NCBI GenBank assembly: GCA_936440205.1 | Contig: OW387145.1 | Coordinates: 15,809,396-15,873,395 of the forward strand | DNA length: 64,000 bases | Origin: Lepidonotus clava | Taxonomy: Eukaryota; Annelida; Polychaeta; Phyllodocida; Polynoidae | Direction of reading: 5' to 3' | Part shown: piece by piece, positions 25,671 to 37,330 of the stretch | Position numbering within the stretch: the stretch's first letter is position 1 | How the letters are laid out: the number at the start of each line of letters is the position of its first letter | Notes under the pieces: model-generated | What the model saw: the letters and a program-made list of their open reading frames with translations, nothing else | Database searches by the model: none | What the model was told of the DNA's origin: nothing | Position numbers and translations under genes: made by a program

Positions 25671-26824
25671 TAGGAGAGATCAACGTATTGGGCATTCATG
25701 CCCCGCCCAATCGGATCAGTCCTGCTGGGCCGACACAGACGCGCCTCTGTGCGGCACACTCGAGGAAGAACAGAGCATGGCTAGGTACAGTGATGCACAA
25801 TGTTAATTTCAATTTAAAGACAGACATATTAATTTGTACTTCCAATTTCAGCTTTAAAACTGCTGTAATGAATGTTGTGGGGCTGGTTTGTGGAAGAGGA
25901 AATGGTCAGAAGTGACCTTACTCTAAAATGATTCAATTTTGCCATTTGTCTCATAGAAGCCATCACCAAGGAGGTTCTAACTTAACCTGGTTCTCGGCGT
26001 GATATTACTTTTACCTCTTACTGTAGAACCAGCTTCCATCACCCACCAATGACGAATCCTTCCCACGGAACGATAGTGCCGTTGCAAACCAGTAGGTGGC
26101 AGCAGGGCAGTCTCTGTGTGGCTCCAACACTACTCTCGGCTTTTATCCCGTTTAGTAACATTGTTGGTTTGAAAAACTCTGTTTGTATGGCTATAGCGGT
26201 TTATTCACTGGCATTATTTGAGATAGGGTCAAGCACACTTAGTTGTTTTCGTGTATAAAGTTAAGACTCCACAGATCTACGTGTCATAGTAAAATGTACA
26301 TCTATGCTGCCATCTAGTCGTCTGCCTCTCTGTCTGTGCCTCCAAACTCACCTGTCCAATGCCATCCACTATCCCTCCCTGCTTCAGAGGGAATACTATG
26401 CCCACAGCTTTCTCCCCACTCACTGACCGCAAGTCCACCCTTGACTGTCTAATGTCTGCAGTTGTCACCCACGTCGTCATGCACTGCACGTGTAGGTGGC
26501 ATGTGCCTTATATCAAATTTAATACATGTATTCACGTGTGGTCTACGCATGTGGTGTGTCCGGTCTCGGGACGGGATGTAAAGTATTGTCAGAATTGTAC
26601 AGAAGAGTGGGCGGCATAATGCTGGGGCATTTCCACGGAAATATGCCACTTATGACTCTTTAAAAGTCACTATTTTAAAACACCCAACGAACAACTCCAA
26701 CCCCCATTATTTCGTGTGTAGAGCGTTCATCATAGAAATATTCATTACCAATCGTACAATTCATTCACAGCGGCGTGCTCCCATTTTTGGACAAGTAATA
26801 ATGTGATTTGTTTTAATGTAAAAT

Positions 26825-26827
26825 CCC

Positions 26828-26859
<32 letters not shown>
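26825..26859 (+). repeat. C20 homopolymer followed by (AC)n
   Basis: Twenty C followed by seven AC units; the longest homopolymer in the window. Confidence 0.95.
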
Positions 26860-27569
26860 GGATTCCTCCCCTGGCGTTTGTCACTGTCGGTAGATGGCGC
26901 CAAGTCTCTGAGAAATGCTAAGTCAAATTAGACCCAGTTACAGTCTTGCTACACCTACCAAGGTGCAGCGTTCAGTTCCAGCTGATGCCCTTGATCCAGG
27001 TTCATATCATATCGTGAGTGTATAAATTCTGGATTACAAACATTTCAGTGGTCTCAGCCTAGCGTGTAGCCCCAGCTCCGTGAGGTCGGCCCATTTACCC
27101 TCTGGGGACAGGGGGAGCCTCGGAACCGCTGGGACTGTCATGCTCTGAAAGTTTCAAGTGTCTTACTATTCTTTGTCAGGGTTTGGAAAGTTCAAGGCGT
27201 TTTCAGACGATAAAAGTGTTTTATCCGCACGGCAAGACGTGCTGTGATATGTGTATGGCCCTTTTTTTAGAGTAGAGGCGCCTGCACCTTCGTAGGTCAG
27301 AATTAGGTAACGCAGCACTGTCTGCCACAATCGGCCCCCTAAATAACACTACGATGCCAGATCTAGACCTATTAATTAAGTCATTTTCATACATAATGCG
27401 AACCATAACAACAAAAAATTATCAGTAATTGAGACCCAGCGAAGTAATATAAGCTGAACAAGACGTGACAGACAATTTATTCTAAAAGTTGTCTCTGTGT
27501 TAACTTTGACCGCAATTTATAAGTAAGTATTTTATAAAGGAAATAGAATTGTAAAATGCAGAGGGTACC

Positions 27570-27990
27570 ATGTTGAGCAGACCTGCTATAGTATCAATGC
27601 CCAGTTGTTTGGCCATGCCCTCCCTGTCGACCCGACCCAGGGGGAAGTCCCAAACCACCAGCCGCGTCGCGTTCCTCGTTTTGCCTAAAGGAGTCTGTAT
27701 TTCTTCTCGTTCCTCCCGACTCGACCCGTTTCGTCTTTATTTCAACGAGCCTCGGCGTGACGGCCATGAATTATCCAGCTGTGGCCGGGCCGGGCCAGCC
27801 GCCGCCGATCCATAATTTAACTTGCTGCATGCCGAGTTAATACGACCGCCCTCCTCCTCCTACCGCCGCCGGCCGCCTCCAGCTCAGGCGCCCAGCTCGG
27901 AGCAGCTCTGAGCAACTCGTCGGGGCCCAGCCACACGCCAGCCTCCCTTGGCATTTACCTTTTAATTTCCTTTCATATTAAACGAACATT
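27570..27990. promoter_or_regulatory. CpG-rich, homeodomain-site-bearing block, possible intronic enhancer
   Basis: A 400-bp patch of alternating CpG-rich and TTAAT/TAATTT-type motifs (for example GCCATGAATTATCCAGCTGTGG, shortened here to its core ATGAATTATCC, then CCATAATTTAACTT and CCTTTTAATTTCC) amid ordinary intron sequence. Such composition is typical of conserved developmental enhancers, but I cannot see conservation from one sequence. No convincing exon: the open frame on the + strand lacks splice support. Confidence 0.25.
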
Positions 27991-28009
27991 TAGTCCATCA
28001 ATAAAGCAG

Positions 28010-28176
28010 GCGTTGCCTCGGGCGACGCCGTGGCCCGGTGGTGTATACCGGGGCGGGCATGTACGTGGAACCATACAAGGGGGCTACATGTGCGTATTCC
28101 GAGAAGAGCCCCGACCTGGTGATACTTCGTACTACATTGTACTCTATGTCAATAAGATATTCATTCATTCATTCGT
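28010..28176 (+). mobile_element. Possible tRNA-derived SINE with ATTC tail
   Basis: Contains an A-box-like TGGCCCGGTGG (28031-28041) in a tRNA-like setting and ends in AATAAGATATTCATTCATTC, an ATTC microsatellite tail like those of SINEs mobilised by L2/CR1-type LINEs. No clean B-box or target duplication was found, so the call is tentative. Confidence 0.35.
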
Positions 28177-30437
28177 AGTATCACAGAGGTCAGGTCCTTT
28201 CTCGGACTACACGTGCGGCACCTGAGTGTTGGCACCAGGGTGACAGTGACCCGCCCTGTGCCCCTAACCCCTCCCAGCTGGCTGCATCACCAGTGGGGAC
28301 GGGAGTCATTGTGCACATTGCCTCAAACAAGGGCTGCACAGCGTCATATTGTAGGCCGAGGCTCAGTAACTCCAGTTTGGTTGCTCTAGCAGCACCTAGC
28401 TCTAGTAGATGTGCCCCAGACAACTTTAGCAGTACCTCACGTCTCTGCACCTCCATTCTGTGCCAACTGTTCTCAGCCTGCCCCGCCCCTTCCCGTCTTC
28501 TGGTCTGTTTAACTCTAGCCTCGCTTCCCTAACCCAAACGCCCCCTTGCTTTCCACCCCAAAGTCTTAAACGTCGGCTACCAGAGCTACTAACCTGCACT
28601 TTGCTGCACTTTGGCAGTGGCTTCTAGCTGTACTGGCTTCGCGGATCGGACCTGCCATCTTGTGGCGGATGGGAGAAGCTCAGTCGGATCAATACAACTA
28701 CTTCAAATGGATAGACTGGATCCACAATGACCGTTTCTGCAGAGAACTTTGTGGCATTTACCTTGCATATTAAATTAGTTAGTATGTACAAGTGTCAGCT
28801 GTCAAAACGGTTACCTTATTTGGCTTACACCAATTGAGATGGCAATGCTGGCATTCATTTGATTGATTCATATTAGGCGTAGATGTTGTTTGTCGTGAAA
28901 GCTGTTAGAACCAAAAATCAAACTGAGGCGGTCGAGAGCTAAATGGACAAAACACTTCCGGTGCAATTTGAGACTTGCTGATACCCAACGAATCTCCGCC
29001 ATTTTTACCGTATCTCCGACAACCAGCAGTTTGCACAAACGGCCCCGCAAAGTGGTCCAACTCAAGGTTTTAGTATGAAGGTACCCGAACGCCCCCAGCC
29101 CCTGAACAGGAACCCGACCTCAAAGCAGGGGCCGTAGGGGCCGGGTGTTGGGGCCGTGCAGGGGGCTGGCGGACAGCTGGGTAGAGGCTGGGGGCCGGTG
29201 CAGCAGGAGAACGCTAGAGTCCTGGCACTGGGCAAATAGACCTCATCTAATATTGATCCCGCCCTTCATATTTACCATATGGTCTCCAGTCAGTCTGATC
29301 AATGTGAATATTCATTATTACTGGGACCACCCTAGTCAGCCAGCGTCTGTGAAATGGGTCAGTTAAACAGTGGATGTAGCACGTGCACAGTTAGGGGGTC
29401 CCCCTGTGGTACGTTGTATTAAAAAAATGAGACCATATATATATAACGTGTGACAGTGACCTTCTCTGACAGTCAATTAAAATGATGTAATATCAGACAT
29501 TGGGCTTAATTTTAGTTAGCGCTTGGTTTGAGATGCCTACAGTTCCTACTGGCAGAAGCCAGAAGCCGTCCTCTCATAAGCCCGGCCAAAGAATGTCAAA
29601 TAATTCATCCTACATCTTTTCAGATAGACGTTTTCGAGTTCTTATTTGTGTGGTTGATATTTATATATTAAATTTTATGAATGCTGTCAGTTGACTTATA
29701 AGATAGATCCGTCCTACAGTGGCTTCTACTATTGGCTTCATGCAGAGTGACTCATCGGTTTACTGTCCGTTAGAGCAGCTGGTGACCAGATCCCATCGTC
29801 TCCATGAAACAGAATCTGTAGAAGAAATTTTACATCTGTTCATAAATTGCAATAATATAGATCAATCAATGATTCTAATGCATTGTCCACATTCAAAACA
29901 ACCCGCGAAGGCCTTGCATAGTGTTTGATTAGTCTTGGGAGTGATCCCAGATGGGCTGGCCGGTCAGATAGTGACCTACTGACTGCCCTTTACCCTCAGA
30001 TCCTGATACTTGGAGTCTTAAATGATCTTTGTGTCGACCATAGCCATAGAAATTGAAATATTTCTTGGATTAAATTTGCCCTGCCCCTCAACCCCCTACC
30101 CCCACCTCACCCCCAAGAAAAAAAAAGAATTAAGACCATGTCTCTTTTTAAGTATCTATTACAAATAGTGAGTAGTTTTGAATTACCCTTTTAATGTTCC
30201 CGGTTCTTGGTCCGATGGCACCACAAAATAATGTTAGCGTTAGAGAACGCATTTCCGAACGCCCCCACCGAGCAGCGCGCCGGCTGGCGGCGGTGTGGAG
30301 GGCTGGCGGCAGTGCATGCCGGGACGGGGATCAATACTGCGTTCCTCCCCTCACCGGCCTCTCTTTGTTTTCTGCGTTTGAAAATGAAATATTGGACTAT
30401 TGAGAATTACCGCTCGTCTGGGTGTGAGAGTGGGCTT

Positions 30438-30625
30438 TGTCGGATGGTTGGGGCATGGAGAGGGGATTGTGAAGGATGGTTGGGGCATGGAGGGGGATGG
30501 TTGGGGCATGGAAAGGGGAAGGTTGAGGCATGGAAAGGGATGGTTGGGGCATGGAGGGCGGATCCTGTAGTATGGTTTGGGCATGTAGGGGAGATCCTGT
30601 AGGATAGTTCGGGCATGGAGAGGAG
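30438..30625 (+). repeat. GGTTGGGGCATGGA minisatellite
   Basis: About seven degenerate copies of a unit containing GGATGGTTGGGGCATGGA with variable spacers of about 8 to 17 bases (GAGGGGATTGTGAA, GGG, AAGGGGAA and so on). Purine-rich + strand. Open frames on the - strand across it are repeat artefacts. Confidence 0.8.
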
Positions 30626-31437
30626 TGGGGGCTCCTGCATATGACATTGGGTATATGGCATCGGGGGATGGAACATTGCCACGTGGACGTCTTCTCCTGG
30701 TCATTTCCATGTTTTGTCTTTTACTTTTAAAACTGGTAAAAAAAAAAAGCTTCCCTGACCTAACCGTACCGGTGATGTTAATCATTGATCTTTATTGTTT
30801 TCCAGCTTAATTCTTTAGTAATAGGAACCATCGAGAAAAGGAAGCAGGAAATTCGAAATTGTAAGCAATGCGGATGAGGGGGCGGTAAATAGTTTTCGTA
30901 ACTACAGAGAGAACTGTTAACGCTGTTTTCGCTTCAGTTGACTAGGAGACCAGAAAATACCCAAGTATTCCGAGTAAACAGACTGGTCTGGATAGGGTCA
31001 ATGAAAATAGAGGAAGTGACGACAACAGTCCAGACTTCTTTAATGAAATTACTGATTTCTTTCCGAGGAAAGAGGTATTTAAGTAAAAAATATAGTTTAT
31101 GGCGGTGTCAAAACAATTTTAAAAGAGTTAAGTTTTAGAAACAGGATACGGACGCAACTCGCATATGGGGCGCACACGTTTCCAGTCAGTAACGTCCATG
31201 ACGTACTTGGACTTTGGCAGGGCAGGTGGTGCTCTGGGAAATGCCTGTTTAAGGATAGACAACACCTCTCAGCGGCCAATGTGAAGCGCTCCATTACTTT
31301 TGGAATTACTTTTTCACTATTAATGGCATCAGAATATACAACATACATTTTAAAAGCCAATATAAACCCCTATCTAATGGTATAAGTTATATTAGAATGT
31401 GAAGAATTCCACCTTTGGAGCCAGCCTGGGAAGTGAA

Positions 31438-31795
31438 AAAATGTATTTTTTACTTTTATTTTTTGAACAACGATATCTCAGTAACTACTGCATATAAATG
31501 CATGCAATTTTTTATACATGTAGATAACATTCATTCGGAGGGAAGCATGTCTCAGAATTTTGATTAAGGTCTTATTTTTTGTTTTATAAAATGTAGAAAA
31601 TAATGTTGAAAAAAATAAACAAAATCTTCCCGTTTTTTTATCATAAAATGAAAACTAATCCCTAAATAAAAAATCTGAGACACAGTTCCCTCCAAAGGAT
31701 CATTATGGACATGTCCAAGAAATTTCATTAGAATCCATTGAGGGGTTACTGAGATATCCATGTTCAAAAAATAAAAATGAAAAAAATAGTTTTTT
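31438..31795. mobile_element. Long foldback element (about 170-bp imperfect arms)
   Basis: The left arm starts GTATTTTTTACTTTTATTTT then TTGAACAACGATATCTCAGT. The inverse of the right arm (31620-31795) reads CATTTTTATTTTTTGAACAT then GGATATCTCAGT. Homology continues inward through ACATGT, GGAGGGAA and GTCTCAGA blocks on both arms. The whole would form a hairpin with a short loop around 31600-31620. It has no coding capacity. It is probably a MITE whose ends were not resolved to the base. Confidence 0.75.
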
Positions 31796-32371
31796 GCAGA
31801 TAATTTCTAGAGTTTTAAATAGTTGATTACCAAATATATTCCAAAAGATGGAGAAAAATGTGCTCTTTCATTTGATATATAATATAATGTTTTAGTGTTC
31901 ATGGTTAATGCACAATCGTCAATATCGCAACTGAAGCCACTCATGGGTGCTCTATCCTTATGGTGCATCTTATCTGTTTAGATGGGTCCCGATCGAGTCT
32001 TATCCAGTGGACAAATGGTTTTGATTAAAAAAGGAATGGGATCAAAACTTGATTTTTATCAGTGTGGTCCTAACAGTATCCAACAGTGGGAGTAGACTGC
32101 CACGTACACGCACTTAATAGAGTAGTGTTGTGTTTTGCTATAACTATTAGTCTCTAGGTCTGTTCTGTCATTTTGCATTCTTCATTCTCATTCTATTTTC
32201 GCATGTATTGTCGGACTTGCTTATTCATAAGTTATTGCCAGGATCCCTATTTGCATGAACAAAACTCCTTGCTATCCTTGCTATATAACATAAGAAGGCG
32301 TTTGTCGAAAAACGGTCTATTGGTGAGATAGTCCGTCACCCGTCATGGCGACACCTGCCGACCTGACCGTG

Positions 32372-32388
32372 TACGTGTACGTGTACGA
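32372..32388 (+). repeat. (GTGTAC)n microsatellite
   Basis: Three GTGTAC units in a row (GTGTACGTGTACGTGTACG). Confidence 0.7.
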
Positions 32389-33767
32389 TCGGAGACTCCC
32401 CAATGTGGCCCTGTTACACCTGTAGGATACGGCCGGGCAGGCCTCGCCCCCGCCAGTATTATAATACCATTATAGACCAATTCATATTTACTGTAGATAT
32501 ATTATACCATGCAGTGTTTTTCTATGCATTCTGAGAATACAACTGTCACAATTTCTTGTTTAAATGGACTTGCCTGGTATTACTCATGTGATTTCCCATT
32601 ACTCCATTTGAAATATCTTTACCCGTATAATATCCAACGTGATATTAATGTCCTTGATGAGTCGCTGTTTTCGGAACTATATCCAAGTGGAAATAGATTA
32701 TAAAATATTTAGATGTCAGGTGTAAACGTACTTTATCATCAATAAATTTTATAGTGCCCTCGCCTATTATAAAAGTACATTTACATCTGACATGTACTTT
32801 TGTACACGATAATTTTGTGTACATCAATATATTATGATTTTCAACCAGGATATCCAAATTTAAAGCGGGATCCGGGTATCAATTTATTTCCATCAACTGG
32901 TGACGAGTGGGAGGTGCGCCTATCTAGCCTATCTGAGTCTATATCCAGACATCTGGGGTGACCTGTTTGCCTATCTACTACTGACAATAAAGTTTGGTGA
33001 ACTGGCGTCCACTACTTATTATGGCCTCCCTCTTACCTGAAGCTAAAAGAAATAAGCCGATTTCTCCTCTATCACTTCCTCCTATCACGCTCACCTGGGC
33101 CTACTCCAGACTACAAAGGAAAGAACTAATGCTCTGAATGCGGGTCGCGATAGTAGATGCATGTAGAGGCAGGTTGGGCTGATAGCATGCAGATGTGAAT
33201 ACTTTTTTTGGGTCAGGGATGAGAGGGGGGGGGGGAGTGTTGATCCCTGGATCCAACGGACACAAGGCCCACCTGGTGCAGGCACCTGTTACTGTGACCA
33301 TCCTCCTAGCTGCTATTTCAATTCCCTTCCCACTCATTTACCTCCTCTTCCCACAGACCCGCTGTTGCAGGCTGTTTGCCGTGCAGTACAAAGCCGGCCA
33401 ACTCACCTGAATTGGCCAACCCACCTGTGTCCATCACACAGGTGTACTAATGCTGAGGTGTAGGTGGTGGTTGGTTTAGTCCCGATCAGACCCGCCCCTT
33501 TGTCCCCGTTCCAGCGACCCCCACCTCGTCCCACCTCGTCCCGCCAACCCCGGTTCTCTAGAGGCTCTCCACGGCGTCCGCTCTCTTTGTTCGCACCACA
33601 AACGCTCTTACTGGACCGGAAAGGTTGCGGTTAGGATTACCCAAAGTGTACGCTGGGTGGCAGTGGTTACTATAGCACTGGCCTGGTTTAAAAGTTGTAA
33701 CTTGTGTGTTGGGGGGTTCAGGGAGAGGCAGTGGGCGCCTTGATGTGGGCATGCCGGACGTGGACTG

Positions 33768-33820
33768 TGACGTCACGTCGACCCCGTGACGTCAGAGGGG
33801 GCGTCCTTTGTGTGACGTGA
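33768..33820. promoter_or_regulatory. Cluster of cAMP-response elements
   Basis: Two perfect TGACGTCA palindromes (33768-33775 and 33787-33794) and a half-conserved TGACGTGA (33813-33820) within 53 bases. CREB/ATF bZIP dimers bind such sites. It lies in intron 2, 3.3 kb upstream of the alternative first exon, so it could serve that promoter. Motif evidence only. Confidence 0.45.
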
Positions 33821-34389
33821 GGTGTGAGTGATGGCTGCATGCTGGTGCATGTTGGACACGTGTTAACGTGCACAGTGTGTGTTTGAGGGGAGGATGGGGG
33901 CGGCCAGCCCCTATCGTGTTGGAGCCACCAATATCTTATCAATAATGCATGGTGACTAGCCTGCAGTCAGTGAGGCGTGGCGCGGGGCTGGGGTCGGGGG
34001 AGTGGGACTATTGTGTCGGGCCAGTAGCCCGCCCTGCCCGCCTGCCCGGCCGTTTTACCTGGTGACGGTCGTCACGGGCCCCTGTCACGGCAACCCGCAC
34101 GCCACGTCACCAGTCGACCCTATTCAGGGTTCTACCTTTGGAAGTTAGACCACGTGGGTCGTGTGACCGCGAGTTGCGGGATTCCGGATGTAGGTCACAG
34201 TCCATCTATAGGCCTAGGGTGGATTATTTTAAAAAATGAAAGAGATCCGGCCTTGAAGGGAACGGAGAAAGCATTTTTGTTATACGTGAAATACAAACTC
34301 ATTATCATATAAAGGGCATGTAGGTACGAAGAATGGTAAAAGTTTTTTTTTAATGTAAAATTCGGCAAAAATAATTATGGGGCAAAAAT

Positions 34390-34444
34390 TTAATAGCGAC
34401 GCCCCCTCCCCTCCCCCCTTTTCAAAACCTTGGATCCGCCAGTG
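34390..34444. mobile_element. hAT-like MITE, right end (copy 3)
   Basis: CCCCCCTTTTCAAAACCTTG then GATCCGCCAGTG is the inverse of CACTGGCGGATCC...TTTTGAAAAGGGGGG, the consensus end of the copies at 13113 and 14590. A left end may lie near 34212 (GGGTGGATTATTTTAAAA) but is weak. Non-coding. Confidence 0.55.
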
Positions 34445-34824
34445 ATCCCCCTGGTTCACCTAACCATTAACCATACATGGAAGGTTCATAACCGAAAAAG
34501 ATGTAATACGTCAAAATTAAACATACAACTTGAAAAGACAGGTAACGCGAGCTACTAACCGTTAAACGCGTTCCTCGTCCACAATACGTCTTCCATCATA
34601 GATTGCCCCATGCATCCCGTCCACCTCCCAACCCCATATCGTATGCCACTCCCACCTGACACCACCCTCTCCACCCCCCCACCCCCCTTGACTCGCCCCA
34701 TCTCCATCCCCTATCTGCTGCATGCCCCCATCCCCGCCCCTCTATCCCGCATCCCTCCCACCCCTAGATCCATCTCACTGCTCCCCTAGCTGAGCAGACT
34801 TTGTCCCCATTGAACCGATTATCT

Positions 34825-34839
34825 GTTGCCATGGCGACC
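34825..34839. promoter_or_regulatory. RFX X-box-like palindrome
   Basis: GTTGCCATGGCGACC is close to the consensus GTTGCCATGGCAAC bound by RFX factors (ciliary and other genes). 2.3 kb upstream of the alternative first exon. Motif evidence only. Confidence 0.4.
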
Positions 34840-35109
34840 TTAGTCACATGGTTCACTAGACATGCGCCTTTGTGATGTGCCTTAAACTCTCATGTGATCT
34901 GTAATATTGACTGTAAATCCATTGCATGCACATTTGATGGTAGTATGCACCCATTTGTCTCATTACGTCAAAAGGGGAACCACATCCAAATACAATGTAT
35001 AAATATACAATAACGAAAGGTCATGTATTATACCCATGCATATGAAGACGAAGAAATACGTAAACTGATACTGATTTGAACAAGTTCTGTAAAAAGAGCC
35101 TCGGGCGAA

Positions 35110-35175
35110 TATCAATTACTTGCATTCATATTGATAAGCAATTCATAATTCAACAATTACATAATAGATGTTGCG
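35110..35175. promoter_or_regulatory. Homeodomain-site-rich patch
   Basis: ATCAATTACTTGCATTCATA, then AAGCAATTCATAATTCAACAA and TTACATAAT, crowd several ATTA/ATTC-type cores into 60 bases upstream of the alternative promoter. The AT-rich composition makes chance matches easy. Confidence 0.2.
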
Positions 35176-36459
35176 CGGAATGCTTTTCGGGGGAATTTTA
35201 ATTTAACCTTCCGCATGCCTATATGGCAACGCCTCTTTAAATTCTAAACCAAGTTATCTATAAAGCCGATGAAAATGTTTCACATGAAAGATGCAGAAGA
35301 ACCATTCTACCAAATAGATATAAAACACTTTAGAAATATTTGTCACTGTCGCTGGTATATACTCCCACTATGAGCACGCCTGCATGGCGGCATGTGGCGA
35401 GGCGGACAAAACGCCAGAGGTTGGGCGAAGTCATGTGTAACGGGGCTCGGGGCCACGGTTCACTGACCCAGGACGGTGATAACGGGGTGGGCGATTAAAA
35501 AGGGGTGGGCGGACACGTAGGTGTTATGTACCGGTTCAATATTACAACAGGTGGGTATTATGACCACTTATACCGTTATGAATGAGGGGTATTATCCGTC
35601 TTAATGCTATAACAAAACATCAAAAAAAGGACATTGTTGGGGGCGGGGGAGAGGGCAAGTATTAAGTGCATTGCCGTAGACAAAGACGGAATTAAGGCCC
35701 ACTCACATAAGCTGAAAACGCAAAGTACTTTATTGTAATTCAGATGCAACCACATATATTTGTTCGGGCAAGTCCTGTGATCTGAAACCCAGATTATGGT
35801 AGGTTTAGTTAAATAAACATTTTTCTAGGGCAATTACAGATGAAGTTATGATTTGTTTGTATAAGAGATGCCATTTTCCGACTGAATTATGATTTCCTAC
35901 TTTTTGGTGATCTTTGATTGCACAGGTGATCAGTCTTACGTCACTTTGTGACCCTTGTCTTTTTTTTAGAGTGTTTTCATTTTAGTTTCCACCTATTTGA
36001 TTAAAAAATCGACGTCAGGCATCTATTCATCTAGGTTGTTTACCTCTTATTACTTCTAGAATAAAAGATGGAGAAGTATTAGTCCCTAGGCCCTATCTTT
36101 CCTATTCTCTCATCAGTCTGGAATGGCATCTCTGTTTTAAGAACCAGACTAAGTGAGAACTGTTCAGCCCAAGCAACTCGGTTTGTGTAATGTCTGAAAG
36201 GTGGTAAGTAGGACAGGAAGCAAGAATTTGTACCAGGCTGAGGGAGGGTGGTTACGTAATGATGACCTTGTCGGAAGCACGCGAGATGCACGGTCATCCC
36301 GGCGTCACCAAAACAAACCCACGTGACCCCATACTACTCACAGGGGGAGGCTGGCGGAAGAGCTTAATGTTAGTGGCTGTTGCGGTGACGGGTGGGCCTC
36401 CCTCCGGCCGGCTGTTGGATGTTTTGGTGGAGGGAGAGAGCTGTGCACTGACACATAGT

Positions 36460-37330
36460 GAAGGCCTACCGCCGCCGCCGCACCTTGGCCACTGCCCACC
36501 CCCTCGACCAGCGCGACTACCGCCGTCGGCTCATACTCCTCCCACCGGTAGACGACGGCAGGCACGGCTAGGCGACATACAGACGACCACCATCGCCAGG
36601 AGAGGACGTGCACGGATCGTATTTACAGATCGCTGGACGTGGAAGATAAAGCCTGAGAGCGCTGGAGAGGCTGTTCTACCCCGCGTTCTGCGCCCGATCC
36701 CCCCTCCGCCGCCACCACCACCTCCTCCACCGCCACCGCCGCTGCTGGCCACCACCTTCTCCAGGGCGGACTACTGCAGCTACCAGTGCTAGTGGCTGTG
36801 CACATTCTAGGTCTCGTTGTGCCCCCTCCCCTGCCGGGCCCCCCGGAGTAGTATGGTCGGCCTGCCGCCCGCCTGGACCTGTCGGCGCTGAGGGCCCCTG
36901 CCGCCCGCCGACCCGTCGTCGACCTGGCCCGCCCCGGATATCTAGTCCACCTGCCGCCCCCTAGACGACCCCCCGGACCCCGCGCCCTGCTCCTCCAGGC
37001 CGGACGAGTCCTGTTTCTCCCGTTAACTCTGCCGCCGCCGCCGCCGCTTCGTCGGTCGCCGCCGCCGCTGCCGCCCTCCCCGCGCGGCGCCGCGTCGTCG
37101 TCGTCGTCGTCGCGCAGGCCCGGCTGGATCATCATGGAGCATAGACTATGGAACCACCATCCCCACCACCACCACCCGCCGCACCACCATCACCACCAAC
37201 ACCACCACCATAACAGCCACAGGCGGCCCTCCTCCCATCGGGTGGTGCAGCCCCATCGCTGGGCGCCCGCACCGAGCCAGCCTGGCAGCTCCGAGGTAAG
37301 GTCCCTCCTCCTCCCCCTTAAACCTTCCAC
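36460..37330 (+). promoter_or_regulatory. CpG island, likely alternative promoter
   Basis: A block very rich in G+C and CpG, including long CCGCCG and TCGTCG runs (37030-37113), in an intron that is otherwise AT-rich. It ends at the donor of the His-rich exon (37134-37295). Animal CpG islands usually mark promoters. There is no TATA box I would rely on. The + strand frame shared with the exon stays open from 36852 to 37295 but contains no ATG before 37134. Confidence 0.6.
37134..37295 (+). CDS. RNF38: RNF38/44-like gene, alternative His-rich first exon
   Basis: ATG at 37134 in a strong context (A at -3, G at +4) opens 54 codons: MEHRLWNHH, a run of His/Pro (residues 8-26), an Arg/Ser/His segment and GSSE. 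The exon then ends at the consensus donor GAG|GTAAGG in phase 0. Exon 3 begins in phase 0, so the junction would read GSSE|SESPNRKRRK, comparable with the region before SEDSPSPKR in vertebrate RNF38. Vertebrate RNF38 also uses several alternative N-termini. The segment itself shows no homology that I recognise, and CpG-island open frames can be fortuitous; splice site, Kozak and phase are the support. Confidence 0.55.

Noticed and set aside
29719-29928. Open frame with CPL...HETESVEEILHLFINCNN, reminiscent of the Cys/His tail of some LINE ORF2 proteins
   Set aside because: Cys/His spacing is incomplete and there is no adjacent reverse-transcriptase or tail sequence.
36259-36792. 177-codon open frame on the + strand
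   Set aside because: Compositional GC-rich frame ending in a proline run from CCT/CCG repeats. It lacks a fitting splice exit and overlaps the CpG island.
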